A DNA stretch of 6,678 bases. Source: Quadrisphaera sp. (GTDB lineage: Bacteria; Actinomycetota; Actinomycetes; Actinomycetales; Quadrisphaeraceae). Numbering within the stretch: position 1 is the first letter of the stretch; each line of letters begins with the position of its first letter. Below are positions 1 to 6,678 of the stretch, in pieces. The notes beneath the pieces are model-generated. The model had not been told where the DNA came from. It searched no databases and saw only the letters and a program-made list of their open reading frames with translations. Made by a program: the position numbers and the translations under genes. Location: the NCBI GenBank assembly GCA_029258695.1, contig JARIBR010000132.1, positions 1 through 6,678 of the forward strand, written 5' to 3'.

Positions 1-801
<801 letters not shown>

Positions 802-805
<4 letters not shown>

Positions 806-2556
806 GCGCTGCTCCTCGTCGTCGTGGTCGCTGTGGTCCCTGCTGGATCGCCGGCCGCGTCCGTGGCGCCGTCGGCTGCGTCGGTGCGGCTCGCGGGTCC
901 GGCGAGCACCAGTGCCTTGCGCAGCGCTGCGCGGAACCACGCCTCGGCCAGGGACGAGCTGACGTGGCGGCTGCCCTGGCGCCCGCGCACCTCGCGGCCC
1001 ACCCACGCCGGCGCCCCGGCGTTCTCCACCACCTCGGCGCCGAGGCCGCGGACGACTGCGTCCACGTGGCGCTCCCAGACCGCGCGACGCTCCTGGTCGT
1101 CGACGCCGGGCACCAGCGAGGCCAGCCACGCGCGGTACGGGGCGTCGAGGGCGAAGTACGCCAGCTCGCGCGCCCGGTCGCGGGGACCCTCCGCGTCCCC
1201 GCCGGCCGCGGCGGCGACGTTGCCCGCCAGCGAGCCCAGCGCGTCGGCGGCGTTCTTCGCCGCCTCCACCGCGTCGAGGGCGCTGCGCCGCAGCACGACG
1301 CCGTGCTCGCCGAGCAGGACGGCGTGGACGACCAGCGCGTCGTCGACGACGTCGTCGATCACCGAGCTGTTGCTGCCGTACTCCACCCCGACCGCCCGGG
1401 TGCGCAGCGGCAGGTCCTCGGGCAGCCGCTCGTCGTCGACCAGCCCGGCGAGCCAGCGCAGCACCGGCGGCGCCAGGCCCTCCTCGGCCCCGCCGCGGGC
1501 GTCACCCTGCTCGGCCAGCGGCAGCAGCGCCGGCAGTCCCCGCCACAGCGCCCGGGCGGGCTGGTGGGTGCGCGGCATGTAGACCAGCGGCAACTTCAGG
1601 GCCTTCTCCTGTGCGGGGCTGCGCCGCCACGCCGCAGCGCTCTCCAGCAGGTGACGGTTGGCGGGGCGCAGCGGGTCGCCGTTGGCGACGACCACCCCGG
1701 TCACCTCACCGCTAGTCACGGCGAGCCGCACGCGCCGGCTCTGCCACGTCAGCAGGTCCGCCGGACCGGCCGGGCGGCGGTCCGGCGCCTCGACGGTGGG
1801 TCCCTGCGGCGCCCGTTCCCACACCGCGGAGTCGCCGGCCGGCCACGGCTCGCCGTCGCGGTCGGCGAGCACGAGGTTCAGCAGCGACGTCTGGTGCAGG
1901 GTGGCGCCCTCGACGAGCAGCCCACCCAGCTGTCCGCACCAGGCGGTACCGATCGGGTAGCCCTTGCCGCCCTTGACCCGCGGGTCGCCGACCGCGCCGG
2001 ACTTGATGCCCGAGGGGTCGAACGCCTGGGTGTGCACCACCCAGCGCGCCGCCTCGGCGAGGGAGATCCGCTCGAGCGACGCCCCGGCCCGGGTGGTGAA
2101 GTACTGGGCGTTGTTCGGCACGTCGGGGATCAGCGAGGTCAGGCGAGAGGCTTCGTCCTTCGCGGTGCGCAGCCCCGCCACCTGGAAGAACGGCGTCTCA
2201 GGATGCAGCAGGTCGAAGCGGTCGGCGTGGCCGGCCAGGTACGCCTCGACGTGCCCGGCCAGGTCCACCTCGCCGCGCCACGCCTCACCCCAGTGCTCGA
2301 CGAGCTCGTCGCGGCGCCAAGGCACCGCGCGGTGCAGGACCGCCAGCAGCAGCCGGTGGAGCGCGAAGGCCTGCGTGGGGATCTCGCCGGCGACCCCCTG
2401 CAGCTCGTGGGCGCGCGCGAAGGCGTCGAGCAGGGAGACCTCCTCGACGTCCCCGGCGAGAGTGCGCACCAGCAACCACGGCTCGCGGCGCAGGTCGAAC
2501 GACGCGCGCGGCGCCTGGTCTGGGTCGGGATCGGGATCGGGATCGGGATCGGTCAT
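802..2556 (-). CDS. cse1: Type I-E Cascade large subunit Cse1 (CasA/Cas8e)
   Basis: A 584-residue protein, somewhat longer than the roughly 500-560 typical of Cse1. Cse1 recognises the PAM, starts DNA unwinding in Cascade and recruits Cas3. Motifs: FDLRREPWL near 20-28, HPETPFFQVAG (118-128), VPNNAQYFTTRAG (146-158), then GGKGYPIGTAWCGQLGG and LLVEGATLHQTSLLNLV (196-229). LLTWQSRRVRL (268-278) is the most diagnostic block. WRRSPAQEKALKLPLVYMPR (310-329) with ALWRGL follows, and then the C-terminal helical bundle. Two additions lie outside the core. The N-terminus has a Asp-Pro repeat encoded by tandem hexanucleotides, and the C-terminus ends in a low-complexity Ala/Thr/Asp tail after RKALVLAG. 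The ATG at 2556 overlaps the cas3 stop by 4 nt and is preceded by a strong GAGGAGGAG site (complement of 2562-2570). Same operon as cas3 and cse2. Confidence 0.97.
2521..2550 (-). repeat. Hexanucleotide tandem repeat (GATCCC on the coding strand) in the cse1 5' end
   Basis: Four perfect copies of GGGATC on the plus strand (2527-2550), plus one degenerate copy TGGGTC (2521-2526), are read in frame by cse1 as a run of Asp-Pro dipeptides at residues 3-12. The period is six, so copy-number changes would preserve the frame. The repeat begins just 6 nt into the gene, next to the cas3-cse1 overlap. No known Cse1 function depends on such a segment; it is probably a flexible extension. Confidence 0.9.
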
Positions 2557-5441
2557 GCTCGCTCCTCCTCGGTGGTGACCAGCAGACCGCGATCGCGGTC
2601 GTAGACGACGCGGTGGCCGGCGAGGACGGCGCTGAGCTGCTCGTCCAGCTCGAGCACCAGCTGACCCGAGAGCCAGTGGCTGTCCTGCCAGCCCGGGTAC
2701 CAGCGGCGCTCCAGGGCGGTGAGGACCGCGTCGATGACGGCGGGGTTCGACAGCTGCACGGGCAGCCGCAGCGTGCAGGTCGCCGCGACCCGCGCCACGG
2801 CGTCCTCCGGCCGGCCCTCGGTGGGCACGACGCGACCGCCGAGGCCATCCAGCCACGGCAGCAGGCGCACCTCGTCGCCCACGCGCTGGACCACGACCAC
2901 CTCGACGCTCTCGTCGCTGTCGCGCACCTGCGCCTGCCCGCGGGCGGAGTCGTCGGCCTCCCCGGCGGAGCCCGCCACCCAGCCGACGATCGACTCCCCG
3001 GGCTTCTTGACCGGGCCCAGCAGGTAGCCCGCGGCGCGCTCCTGCTGGGTCGCGTCGTGGCGCCGCCGGTCGTCCTCGGCCGCGGTGAAGGCTTCCGCCC
3101 ACCCGGGTGGCGGCGCCAGATCCTCGGCGTAGGCGGCCTGCACCAGCGGCGCGATGTCCCCGGGCAGCCCGACGTGCCCGCGATCCAGCACGGGCCCCAG
3201 CACAGCGAGCGCCCGCAGCAGCGGGGCGCGGCGGTAGACGCTCACCGAGCCGCGGACCGCCTCGGGCGGGTCGCCCGACCAGTCCGCCACCCCGGCCACC
3301 AGGGCGCGGGCGGCGCGCAGCAGCGGCGGACGCTCGCTCTCACCGTCCCCGCGCCGGTGACGGTGCAGCCGTCCGAGCCGCTGCAGCACGAGGTCCACGG
3401 GTGCGAGGTCGGTGACCATGAGGTCCACGTCGATGTCGAGGGACTGCTCGATGACCTGCGTCCCGACGACGACGAGGCGCTGGGGGCGCTCGCGGCCGGC
3501 GGCGGCCACCACCGCCGGTGGGCCGAGGCGCTCGCGCAGCTCCCGCTCGCGGGCGGCGCGGTCGACGGCGACGAAACGCGAGTGCAGCAGCACCACCTCG
3601 GCGTCCAGCTCCTCGCGCAACAGCTCGTAGGTGGATTGCGCCCGCCCGACCGTGTTGCGCACCACCGCGGCGACGCCGCCGCCGGCCAGCGCCCCGCGCA
3701 GCGCGGCGACCAGAGCGGCGTCGCCGTCGTCGAGCCGCTCCAGGCTGACCTGCTGCGAGCGCCCGCCCTGCTCGGTGACGACCACGCGCGGCGCGCCGCC
3801 GGTGGACGCGGTGACGACGGGGTAGCCGATGTCGCCGTCCAGCACGGCGTACGCGCTCTCGTCGGGCGCGGGCAGGCCACGGGCCCTGGCGCGCCCGTCG
3901 TCGTAGGCGGCCACGAGCGCGCGGCGCTGCGCGGACGGCAGGGTCGCAGAGAGCACCACGGTGGGCACGCCGTGGGCGCCGAGCCAGTGCAGCACCCGCT
4001 GGAAGTAGCGGCCCATGTAGACGTCGACGGCGTGCACCTCGTCGACGACGACCACCTTGCTGGCGAGCGCGAGGTGGCGCAGCACGAGGTGCTTGCTTCG
4101 CAGGCCCGCGAAGAGCACCTGGTCGACCGTGCCGACGACGATCGAGGACAGCGGTCCGCGCTTGCGCCCGCGCAGCCAGGCGTGAGCGATGGCGACGGCG
4201 CGCTGGTCCGCGACGGCTCGCTGGGGATCACCGGCCCGACGCGCGGTGTCCTCGTCCTGTGCGACCGCCGCGGGCCCCCTGGTCCGCCGCAGGGCGTCCG
4301 CCTCGGGGTTGAGCGCGGCCTTGCCGTGCGCGAGGAAGACCGTGAGGTCGCCCTGGTCCCCGGCGCCGCTCGCGGCCGGGAGCCGCTCGACCCATCGGCG
4401 CACGCGGGTGAACATCGCGTCGGACGTCGCCATGGTGGGCAGCGCGACGAACACCCCGCCGGCGCCGGTGCGGTGGGCGAGCACCTCGGCGGCGGCGAGT
4501 GCCGCCTCGGTCTTGCCGGCGCCCATCGGCGCCTCGACCACCACCAGGCCCGGCTCGTCGACCTCGCGGGCGAGCGCTGCGGCGGCGCGCTGCACCGGGT
4601 GCAACGCCGCGCCCGGCGGGAGGGAGAAGCGGTCGGCGAACAGCTGCTCGTCACCCTCCGGCGGGGCGCAGGGGCGCCACTGGGGCGGCAGGTCGAGCGT
4701 CCGCCAGGCAGCCTCGGCGCGCTCCGCGGAGGACGCGGGTGCGGCGACCGGGTAGTAGGCGAACAGCTCGTCGTCGCTGGCGATCCAGTCGGCGACGATG
4801 ACCACCGCGCCGAGCAGCACCTGCACCGGGGAGGGCAGCGGCGCCGACGACCAGGCCGGGAGCCGGGCGGTGACGCTGGTCATCGCCGCCGCGTGCTCCA
4901 GCAGCTCGGTCTGGACCGCGGCCCACCGCTCGTCCGGGGTGACGAGGTGCGGGCGCTCGGGCACGCGCTGGAGCGCCGTGGTGTCCGGCGGAGCGCCGTG
5001 GTGGCCACCGACCGCGACGGCGTAGGTGCATGCGGCCTTTCGCGACCACCCCCCGTCGGTGAGCCACCGCGTCAGCAGGTGCTGGCCGGCCAGCTCGTGG
5101 CGCACCGTGGAGCGGTCAGCGAGCTTCGTCGGCATCGCCAGCCCGGCGTCGCGCATCCGCGCGGTGAGGTGGGACGCCATCGCCTCCGCCTGCACGGCGA
5201 AGGCGGGGGTGGCCTTGCCGAGGTCGTGCACGCCCGCGAGCCCGGTGACCAGCCGGCGCCCGTCGCCGTCACCGCCCGGGAGCGGCGCGCTGATCTGCCG
5301 GCGGGTCGATGCGGGGAGCCAGCGGTCCCAGAGCAGGCCCGCGACCGCGGCGGCGTCCTCGAGGTGGCGCGTCAGCGGCAACCACCCGTCGTCACGCGGG
5401 CTCGTTTTGGCCCACACGCTCTGGGCAGCATCGCTCAGCAC
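2553..5441 (-). CDS. cas3: Type I-E CRISPR nuclease-helicase Cas3 (HD plus SF2 helicase)
   Basis: A 962-residue Cas3, recruited by Cascade to nick and processively degrade target DNA in the 3'-5' direction. HD nuclease domain: H26 in RHLEDA, the H72-D73 pair in GVHDLGKATPAF, H115 in RHELAGQH, H147-H148 in GGHHGAPPD and D218 in VIVADWIASD. SF2 helicase: Walker A APMGAGKT (304-311), motif II DEVH (467-470), motif III SAT (498-500), motif V TQVIEQSLDIDVDL (661-674) and motif VI QRLGRLHRH (687-695). A Cas3 C-terminal domain follows. All catalytic motifs are present. I chose the GTG at 5441 because homology (LSDAAQSVWAKT...DGWLPLTRH) begins right there and a weak AAGG lies 7 nt upstream. The frame stays open for 51 more codons, with in-frame ATGs at 5495 and 5594, but that extension does not resemble Cas3. 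The stop overlaps the cse1 start (ATGA), so Cas3 is the first gene of the Cascade operon rather than a separate unit as in E. coli. Confidence 0.97.
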   Translation of the reverse strand: MLSDAAQSVWAKTSPRDDGWLPLTRHLEDAAAVAGLLWDRWLPASTRRQISAPLPGGDGDGRRLVTGLAGVHDLGKATPAFAVQAEAMASHLTARMRDAGLAMPTKLADRSTVRHELAGQHLLTRWLTDGGWSRKAACTYAVAVGGHHGAPPDTTALQRVPERPHLVTPDERWAAVQTELLEHAAAMTSVTARLPAWSSAPLPSPVQVLLGAVVIVADWIASDDELFAYYPVAAPASSAERAEAAWRTLDLPPQWRPCAPPEGDEQLFADRFSLPPGAALHPVQRAAAALAREVDEPGLVVVEAPMGAGKTEAALAAAEVLAHRTGAGGVFVALPTMATSDAMFTRVRRWVERLPAASGAGDQGDLTVFLAHGKAALNPEADALRRTRGPAAVAQDEDTARRAGDPQRAVADQRAVAIAHAWLRGRKRGPLSSIVVGTVDQVLFAGLRSKHLVLRHLALASKVVVVDEVHAVDVYMGRYFQRVLHWLGAHGVPTVVLSATLPSAQRRALVAAYDDGRARARGLPAPDESAYAVLDGDIGYPVVTASTGGAPRVVVTEQGGRSQQVSLERLDDGDAALVAALRGALAGGGVAAVVRNTVGRAQSTYELLREELDAEVVLLHSRFVAVDRAARERELRERLGPPAVVAAAGRERPQRLVVVGTQVIEQSLDIDVDLMVTDLAPVDLVLQRLGRLHRHRRGDGESERPPLLRAARALVAGVADWSGDPPEAVRGSVSVYRRAPLLRALAVLGPVLDRGHVGLPGDIAPLVQAAYAEDLAPPPGWAEAFTAAEDDRRRHDATQQERAAGYLLGPVKKPGESIVGWVAGSAGEADDSARGQAQVRDSDESVEVVVVQRVGDEVRLLPWLDGLGGRVVPTEGRPEDAVARVAATCTLRLPVQLSNPAVIDAVLTALERRWYPGWQDSHWLSGQLVLELDEQLSAVLAGHRVVYDRDRGLLVTTEEERA

Positions 5442-5480
5442 AGCGTTACCTTGGCACGAACCGTGCGCGGTGGGAAGCAG

Positions 5481-5515
5481 TTGACCTTGACCCATGCGCG
5501 TGTGGGACACATACT
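5481..5515 (+). promoter_or_regulatory. Possible rightward promoter between cas3 and the DUF3800 gene
   Basis: TTGACC occurs twice back to back (5481-5492). The second copy (5487-5492) is followed after exactly 17 nt by CATACT (5510-5515), a 4/6 match to the TATAAT box. Transcription would begin near 5522 and run rightward, antisense to the DUF3800 gene and away from cas3. There is no matching plus-strand gene downstream. The doubled TTGACC could instead be part of an operator for cas3. Weak support only. Confidence 0.22.
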
Positions 5516-5520
5516 TGACA

Positions 5521-5538
5521 CGTCGTCCCAGGACGACG
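5521..5538. repeat. Perfect 8-bp inverted repeat upstream of cas3
   Basis: CGTCGTCC-CA-GGACGACG is perfectly symmetrical apart from its two central bases, and lies 80-97 nt upstream of the cas3 start. As RNA it could form a 7-bp stem with a 4-nt loop; as DNA it looks like a dimeric repressor site. It is next to a second hairpin (5545-5582) and could serve as a second terminator stem or as an operator of the cas operon. The sequence alone does not decide which. Confidence 0.4.
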
Positions 5539-5544
5539 ACGACC

Positions 5545-5582
5545 GGGCCAGGACTCCCTGCGGCATAGCAGGCGCCTGGCCC
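5545..5582 (-). terminator. Hairpin downstream of the DUF3800 gene, probable terminator
   Basis: GGGCCAGG (5545-5552) pairs perfectly with CCTGGCCC (5575-5582). Inside, CCTGC (5557-5561) pairs with GCAGG (5568-5572) around a 6-nt loop. This makes a long GC-rich stem starting 18 nt after the DUF3800 stop codon. No T-run follows on the minus strand, as is common for actinobacterial intrinsic terminators, so efficiency is uncertain. If it terminates, cas3 needs its own promoter in the roughly 100 nt that remain before its start. I see no convincing minus-strand -35/-10 pair there. Confidence 0.45.
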
Positions 5583-5600
5583 GTTGTCGTGCACAGTGGA

Positions 5601-6188
5601 TCAGCGAGGCGGTACATCGACGACAACTGCGTGTGACCCGAACGCCGCGAGAGAGTCCTTGCGACCGCAGCAAGCCTCCCCTACCGCACCGGCCACGACG
5701 TCGGCCAGCCACAACAAGGGTTCCTCGAGCGGTAGCCCGTGAGAGACGTCGAGGTCTCCGGTGAGGACACCAGCCCGCTGAAAACCTCGGAGGGCATCAC
5801 GGTCGTGCCGGTTCCTCTCTTCGTGGCGAGTCTCCAGCACGAGCGCCACGGCGCTGATCTCCACCAGGTCGAATACCGCTCGCTCCAGCAGCACGCGTCG
5901 CGCCCGCTCCTGCTGCTTGGCCACGCTCACACTGGTGACCCAGCTGACAGACCGGACACCCTGCGCGGCGACCTCCCGAGCCAGCACGAGCCGCTCCCGA
6001 GTTGACCGGTCACGCCAGTGGATCCGCGCACGGCCCCTGGCGAGGCGCTTCAGGTGATCGCGCAGGTCGTCGGCACGGCTCGTAGGAACGAGCGCACTCG
6101 ACAGGACGTAGGTCGAGACGGTCGAGCGGTAGGACTCGTCGACGTACGCGGTGATGGGCCCCTGTGTCTGTCCACCACTGATCTCCAT
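5601..6188 (-). CDS. DUF3800 domain-containing protein (putative nuclease-like, role unknown)
   Basis: A 195-residue protein that I recognise as DUF3800-like from its motif pattern. The N-terminal strand ends in an acidic pair, ITAYVDES (D17, E18), followed by a second strand YVLSSALVP. Then come RIHWRD (55-60), QERARRVLLER (93-103), the LETRHEERNRHDRDALRG region (118-135; E119, R121, D129, D131) and the C-terminal EPLLWLADVVAGAVGEA (156-171, D163). These spaced acidic residues resemble an RNase H-like metal-binding arrangement, so a nuclease role is plausible but inferred. The molecular function of the family is not established to my knowledge. There is no signal peptide or membrane segment. 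I chose the ATG at 6188 because homology starts just after it and a -10-like TAACGT lies 8 nt upstream. It has no Shine-Dalgarno, consistent with a leaderless or nearly leaderless mRNA. The frame extends to 6272, but those residues look non-coding. It is co-oriented with cas3, separated by 159 nt containing hairpins. Confidence 0.85.
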   Translation of the reverse strand: MEISGGQTQGPITAYVDESYRSTVSTYVLSSALVPTSRADDLRDHLKRLARGRARIHWRDRSTRERLVLAREVAAQGVRSVSWVTSVSVAKQQERARRVLLERAVFDLVEISAVALVLETRHEERNRHDRDALRGFQRAGVLTGDLDVSHGLPLEEPLLWLADVVAGAVGEACCGRKDSLAAFGSHAVVVDVPPR

Positions 6189-6270
6189 GTCACGGGACGT
6201 TAGCACACGTAACGATCTACAACTGCACTGTTGGTGTGAAGCGAACACCTCGACCCTGCAGTCTCTGGCC
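6189..6270. other. Lower-GC intergenic segment, possible CRISPR leader
   Basis: By hand count 46 of 82 bases are G or C (56%), well below the cas genes. It lies between the DUF3800 start and the first CRISPR-like repeat. It contains the minus-strand promoter candidate and a short inverted repeat, GGTGT-N7-ACACC (6233-6249). If the two repeats downstream are a real array read on the plus strand, this is where its leader and promoter would be. I see no strong plus-strand promoter and no conserved leader motif. Confidence 0.3.
6197..6225 (-). promoter_or_regulatory. Near-leaderless promoter candidate for the DUF3800 gene
   Basis: Read on the minus strand, TAACGT (complement of 6197-6202) matches the actinobacterial TANNNT -10 pattern. 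The poor -35 candidate CAGTTG (complement of 6220-6225) is 17 nt upstream. The expected start of transcription is about 6190, two bases before the ATG at 6188. That agrees with the absence of a Shine-Dalgarno. Support rests mainly on the position of the -10 element. Confidence 0.4.
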
Positions 6271-6358
6271 ATCTACCCCGCCGACGCGGGGATCACCTGC
6301 AGACCCAGAGCCGATCGACGGCCGCACTGGGTTCACCCCGCTGAGCGCGGGACGAGCC
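6271..6358 (+). CRISPR. Possible vestigial type I-E mini-array: two degenerate repeats, one spacer
   Basis: Two repeat-like units are seen. R1 (about 6271-6298) is centred on CCCCGCCGACGCGGGG and continues ATCACC. R2 (about 6331-6358) is centred on CCCCGCTGAGCGCGGG and continues ACGAGCC. Both share ACCCCGC, a short palindromic stem (6 bp in R1, 5 bp in R2) and a 3' end resembling the type I-E handle (GGGGATnAnCC). Their left halves are exactly 60 nt apart and their right ends 61 nt, the normal period for a 28-29-nt repeat with a 32-33-nt spacer. The intervening spacer would be about 6299-6330. The repeats differ at many positions and no third copy occurs one period to either side. It is either a decayed array or a coincidence of GC-rich hairpins. 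Orientation is away from the cas operon. Confidence 0.4.
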
Positions 6359-6418
6359 GATGGTGGCATGGCCCAGCAGCCGCTGCCGCGTCTGCACTCC
6401 CATCTCCATGAGCTGGCG
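6350..6418 (-). pseudogene. Faint match to a tyrosine recombinase C-terminal segment
   Basis: The minus-strand frame reads RQLMEMGVQTRQRLLGHATI followed by GSS. This resembles the end of phage-type integrases, which typically read LLEAGVxxxxVQxLLGHxSI before the catalytic tyrosine. It is two residues too short between GV and LLGH. No catalytic Arg, His-x-x-Arg or Tyr motif flanks it, and the frame then runs through the CRISPR-like repeat. If real, it is a small relic of an integrated element. Chance similarity in a GC-rich frame is a serious alternative. Confidence 0.15.
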
Positions 6419-6473
6419 AGCGCGACGGATACCTCTGCACATCACTTGGTAGCCACATGCGGGACACTGCCTC

Positions 6474-6678
6474 ATGCCGACGCCCGCCGCCACGACCCAG
6501 ATCGCCGTGCGACTCACCCCAGACGAGCTCGGACGCGCTGCGTCGAAGCATCGCCCGCCTCCAGCGCGGACAGCGCTACCGCGCCGAGGATCGCGTGCTC
6601 GTGGAGCTCGCACGGCGCGGGGAGCCCGTCTACCCCGACCTCGAAGGACTCGTCGTGCCGCACCCCGAGCTGGACTGA
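6474..6678 (+). pseudogene. Small ribbon-helix-helix-like protein gene, apparently frameshifted
   Basis: From the ATG at 6474 one frame reads MPTPAATTQIAVRLTPDEL, a strand-plus-helix start typical of ribbon-helix-helix DNA-binding or antitoxin proteins. After the CTC codon (6528-6530) it turns into Arg/Pro-rich nonsense. The neighbouring frame continues the helix exactly there, as DALRRSIARLQRGQRYRAED (6532 onward), and then RVLVELARRGEPVYPDLEG and a final VVPHPELD before TGA at 6676-6678. Deleting one G at 6531-6532 joins them into a coherent protein of about 67 residues with sensible composition throughout. This may be a true frameshift mutation or a sequencing error. No Shine-Dalgarno is evident before 6474. 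An uninterrupted alternative from the ATG at 6457 gives 73 residues, but its N-terminus is Pro/Arg-rich and unconvincing. Target and partner are unknown; no toxin gene is visible here. Confidence 0.45.

Noticed and set aside
5494..5530. TATGTG as a minus-strand -10 box for cas3
   Set aside because: No acceptable -35 lies 16-18 nt upstream, and the box itself is a poor match.
5442..5594. N-terminal extension of Cas3 from the ATG at 5594 or 5495
   Set aside because: The extra residues do not look like Cas3, they run through the hairpin region, and the family N-terminus begins at the GTG at 5441.
2613..5636. A plus-strand open frame of about 1007 codons opposite cas3
   Set aside because: It is an antisense shadow of the high-GC cas3 gene; its Arg/Gly/His/Gln-rich translation resembles no family and has no ribosome site.
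5739..6203. Small plus-strand frames inside the DUF3800 region
   Set aside because: They overlap the recognisable DUF3800 gene antisense and have no family features.
6205..6230. A further CRISPR repeat one period before R1
   Set aside because: No CCCCGC/GCGGGG stem is present near 6216, and likewise none near 6396 after R2.
6420..6475. CxxC-x5-C pattern (CPACGYQVMC) on the minus strand, suggesting a zinc ribbon
   Set aside because: There is no second cysteine pair, the frame overlaps the start of the more convincing plus-strand gene, and the rest of the frame runs through the CRISPR-like repeat.

Overview
The window looks like a chromosomal stretch of a very GC-rich actinobacterium. Codons end mostly in G or C, Shine-Dalgarno sites are GGAG-type, stop/start overlaps are frequent, and the Cas protein sequences are of actinobacterial type. 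I cannot name the species from the sequence.

Positions 1-5441 hold the front half of a type I-E (Cascade) CRISPR-Cas operon, transcribed leftward on the minus strand. The order is cas3 (2553-5441), cse1/casA (802-2556), cse2/casB (116-805) and the first 38 codons of cas7/casC/cse4 (1-116), which is cut by the window edge. The genes are packed head to tail: cas3/cse1 and cse1/cse2 overlap by 4 nt (ATGA), and cse2/cas7 overlap by 1 nt (TGATG). One transcript with coupled translation is therefore likely. Cas5, Cas6 and the adaptation genes cas1/cas2 would be expected to the left, outside the window. Cse1, Cse2 and Cas7 belong to the crRNA-guided Cascade complex that finds target DNA; Cas3 is the recruited HD nuclease-helicase that degrades it. 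Each gene has its expected motifs and none shows a disruption, so the visible part of the effector machinery looks functional.

Positions 5442-5600 lie between cas3 and the next gene. They hold two tandem inverted repeats, a likely terminator for the upstream gene, and a weak rightward promoter-like sequence. Positions 5601-6188 (minus strand) encode a DUF3800-family protein with conserved acidic motifs, placed immediately upstream of cas3 in the same orientation. It may be a CRISPR-associated accessory nuclease or an independent defence-type gene.

Positions 6189-6473 have no intact gene and are less GC-rich at their left end. They contain a near-leaderless promoter candidate for the DUF3800 gene and two degenerate type I-E-like repeats spaced 60-61 nt apart, which could be a vestigial one-spacer CRISPR array. 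A faint minus-strand match to the end of a tyrosine recombinase is also present. The window closes with a small plus-strand ribbon-helix-helix-like gene (6474-6678) that seems split by a single extra base near 6531. The right side therefore looks like a decayed accessory flank beside an intact cas operon.
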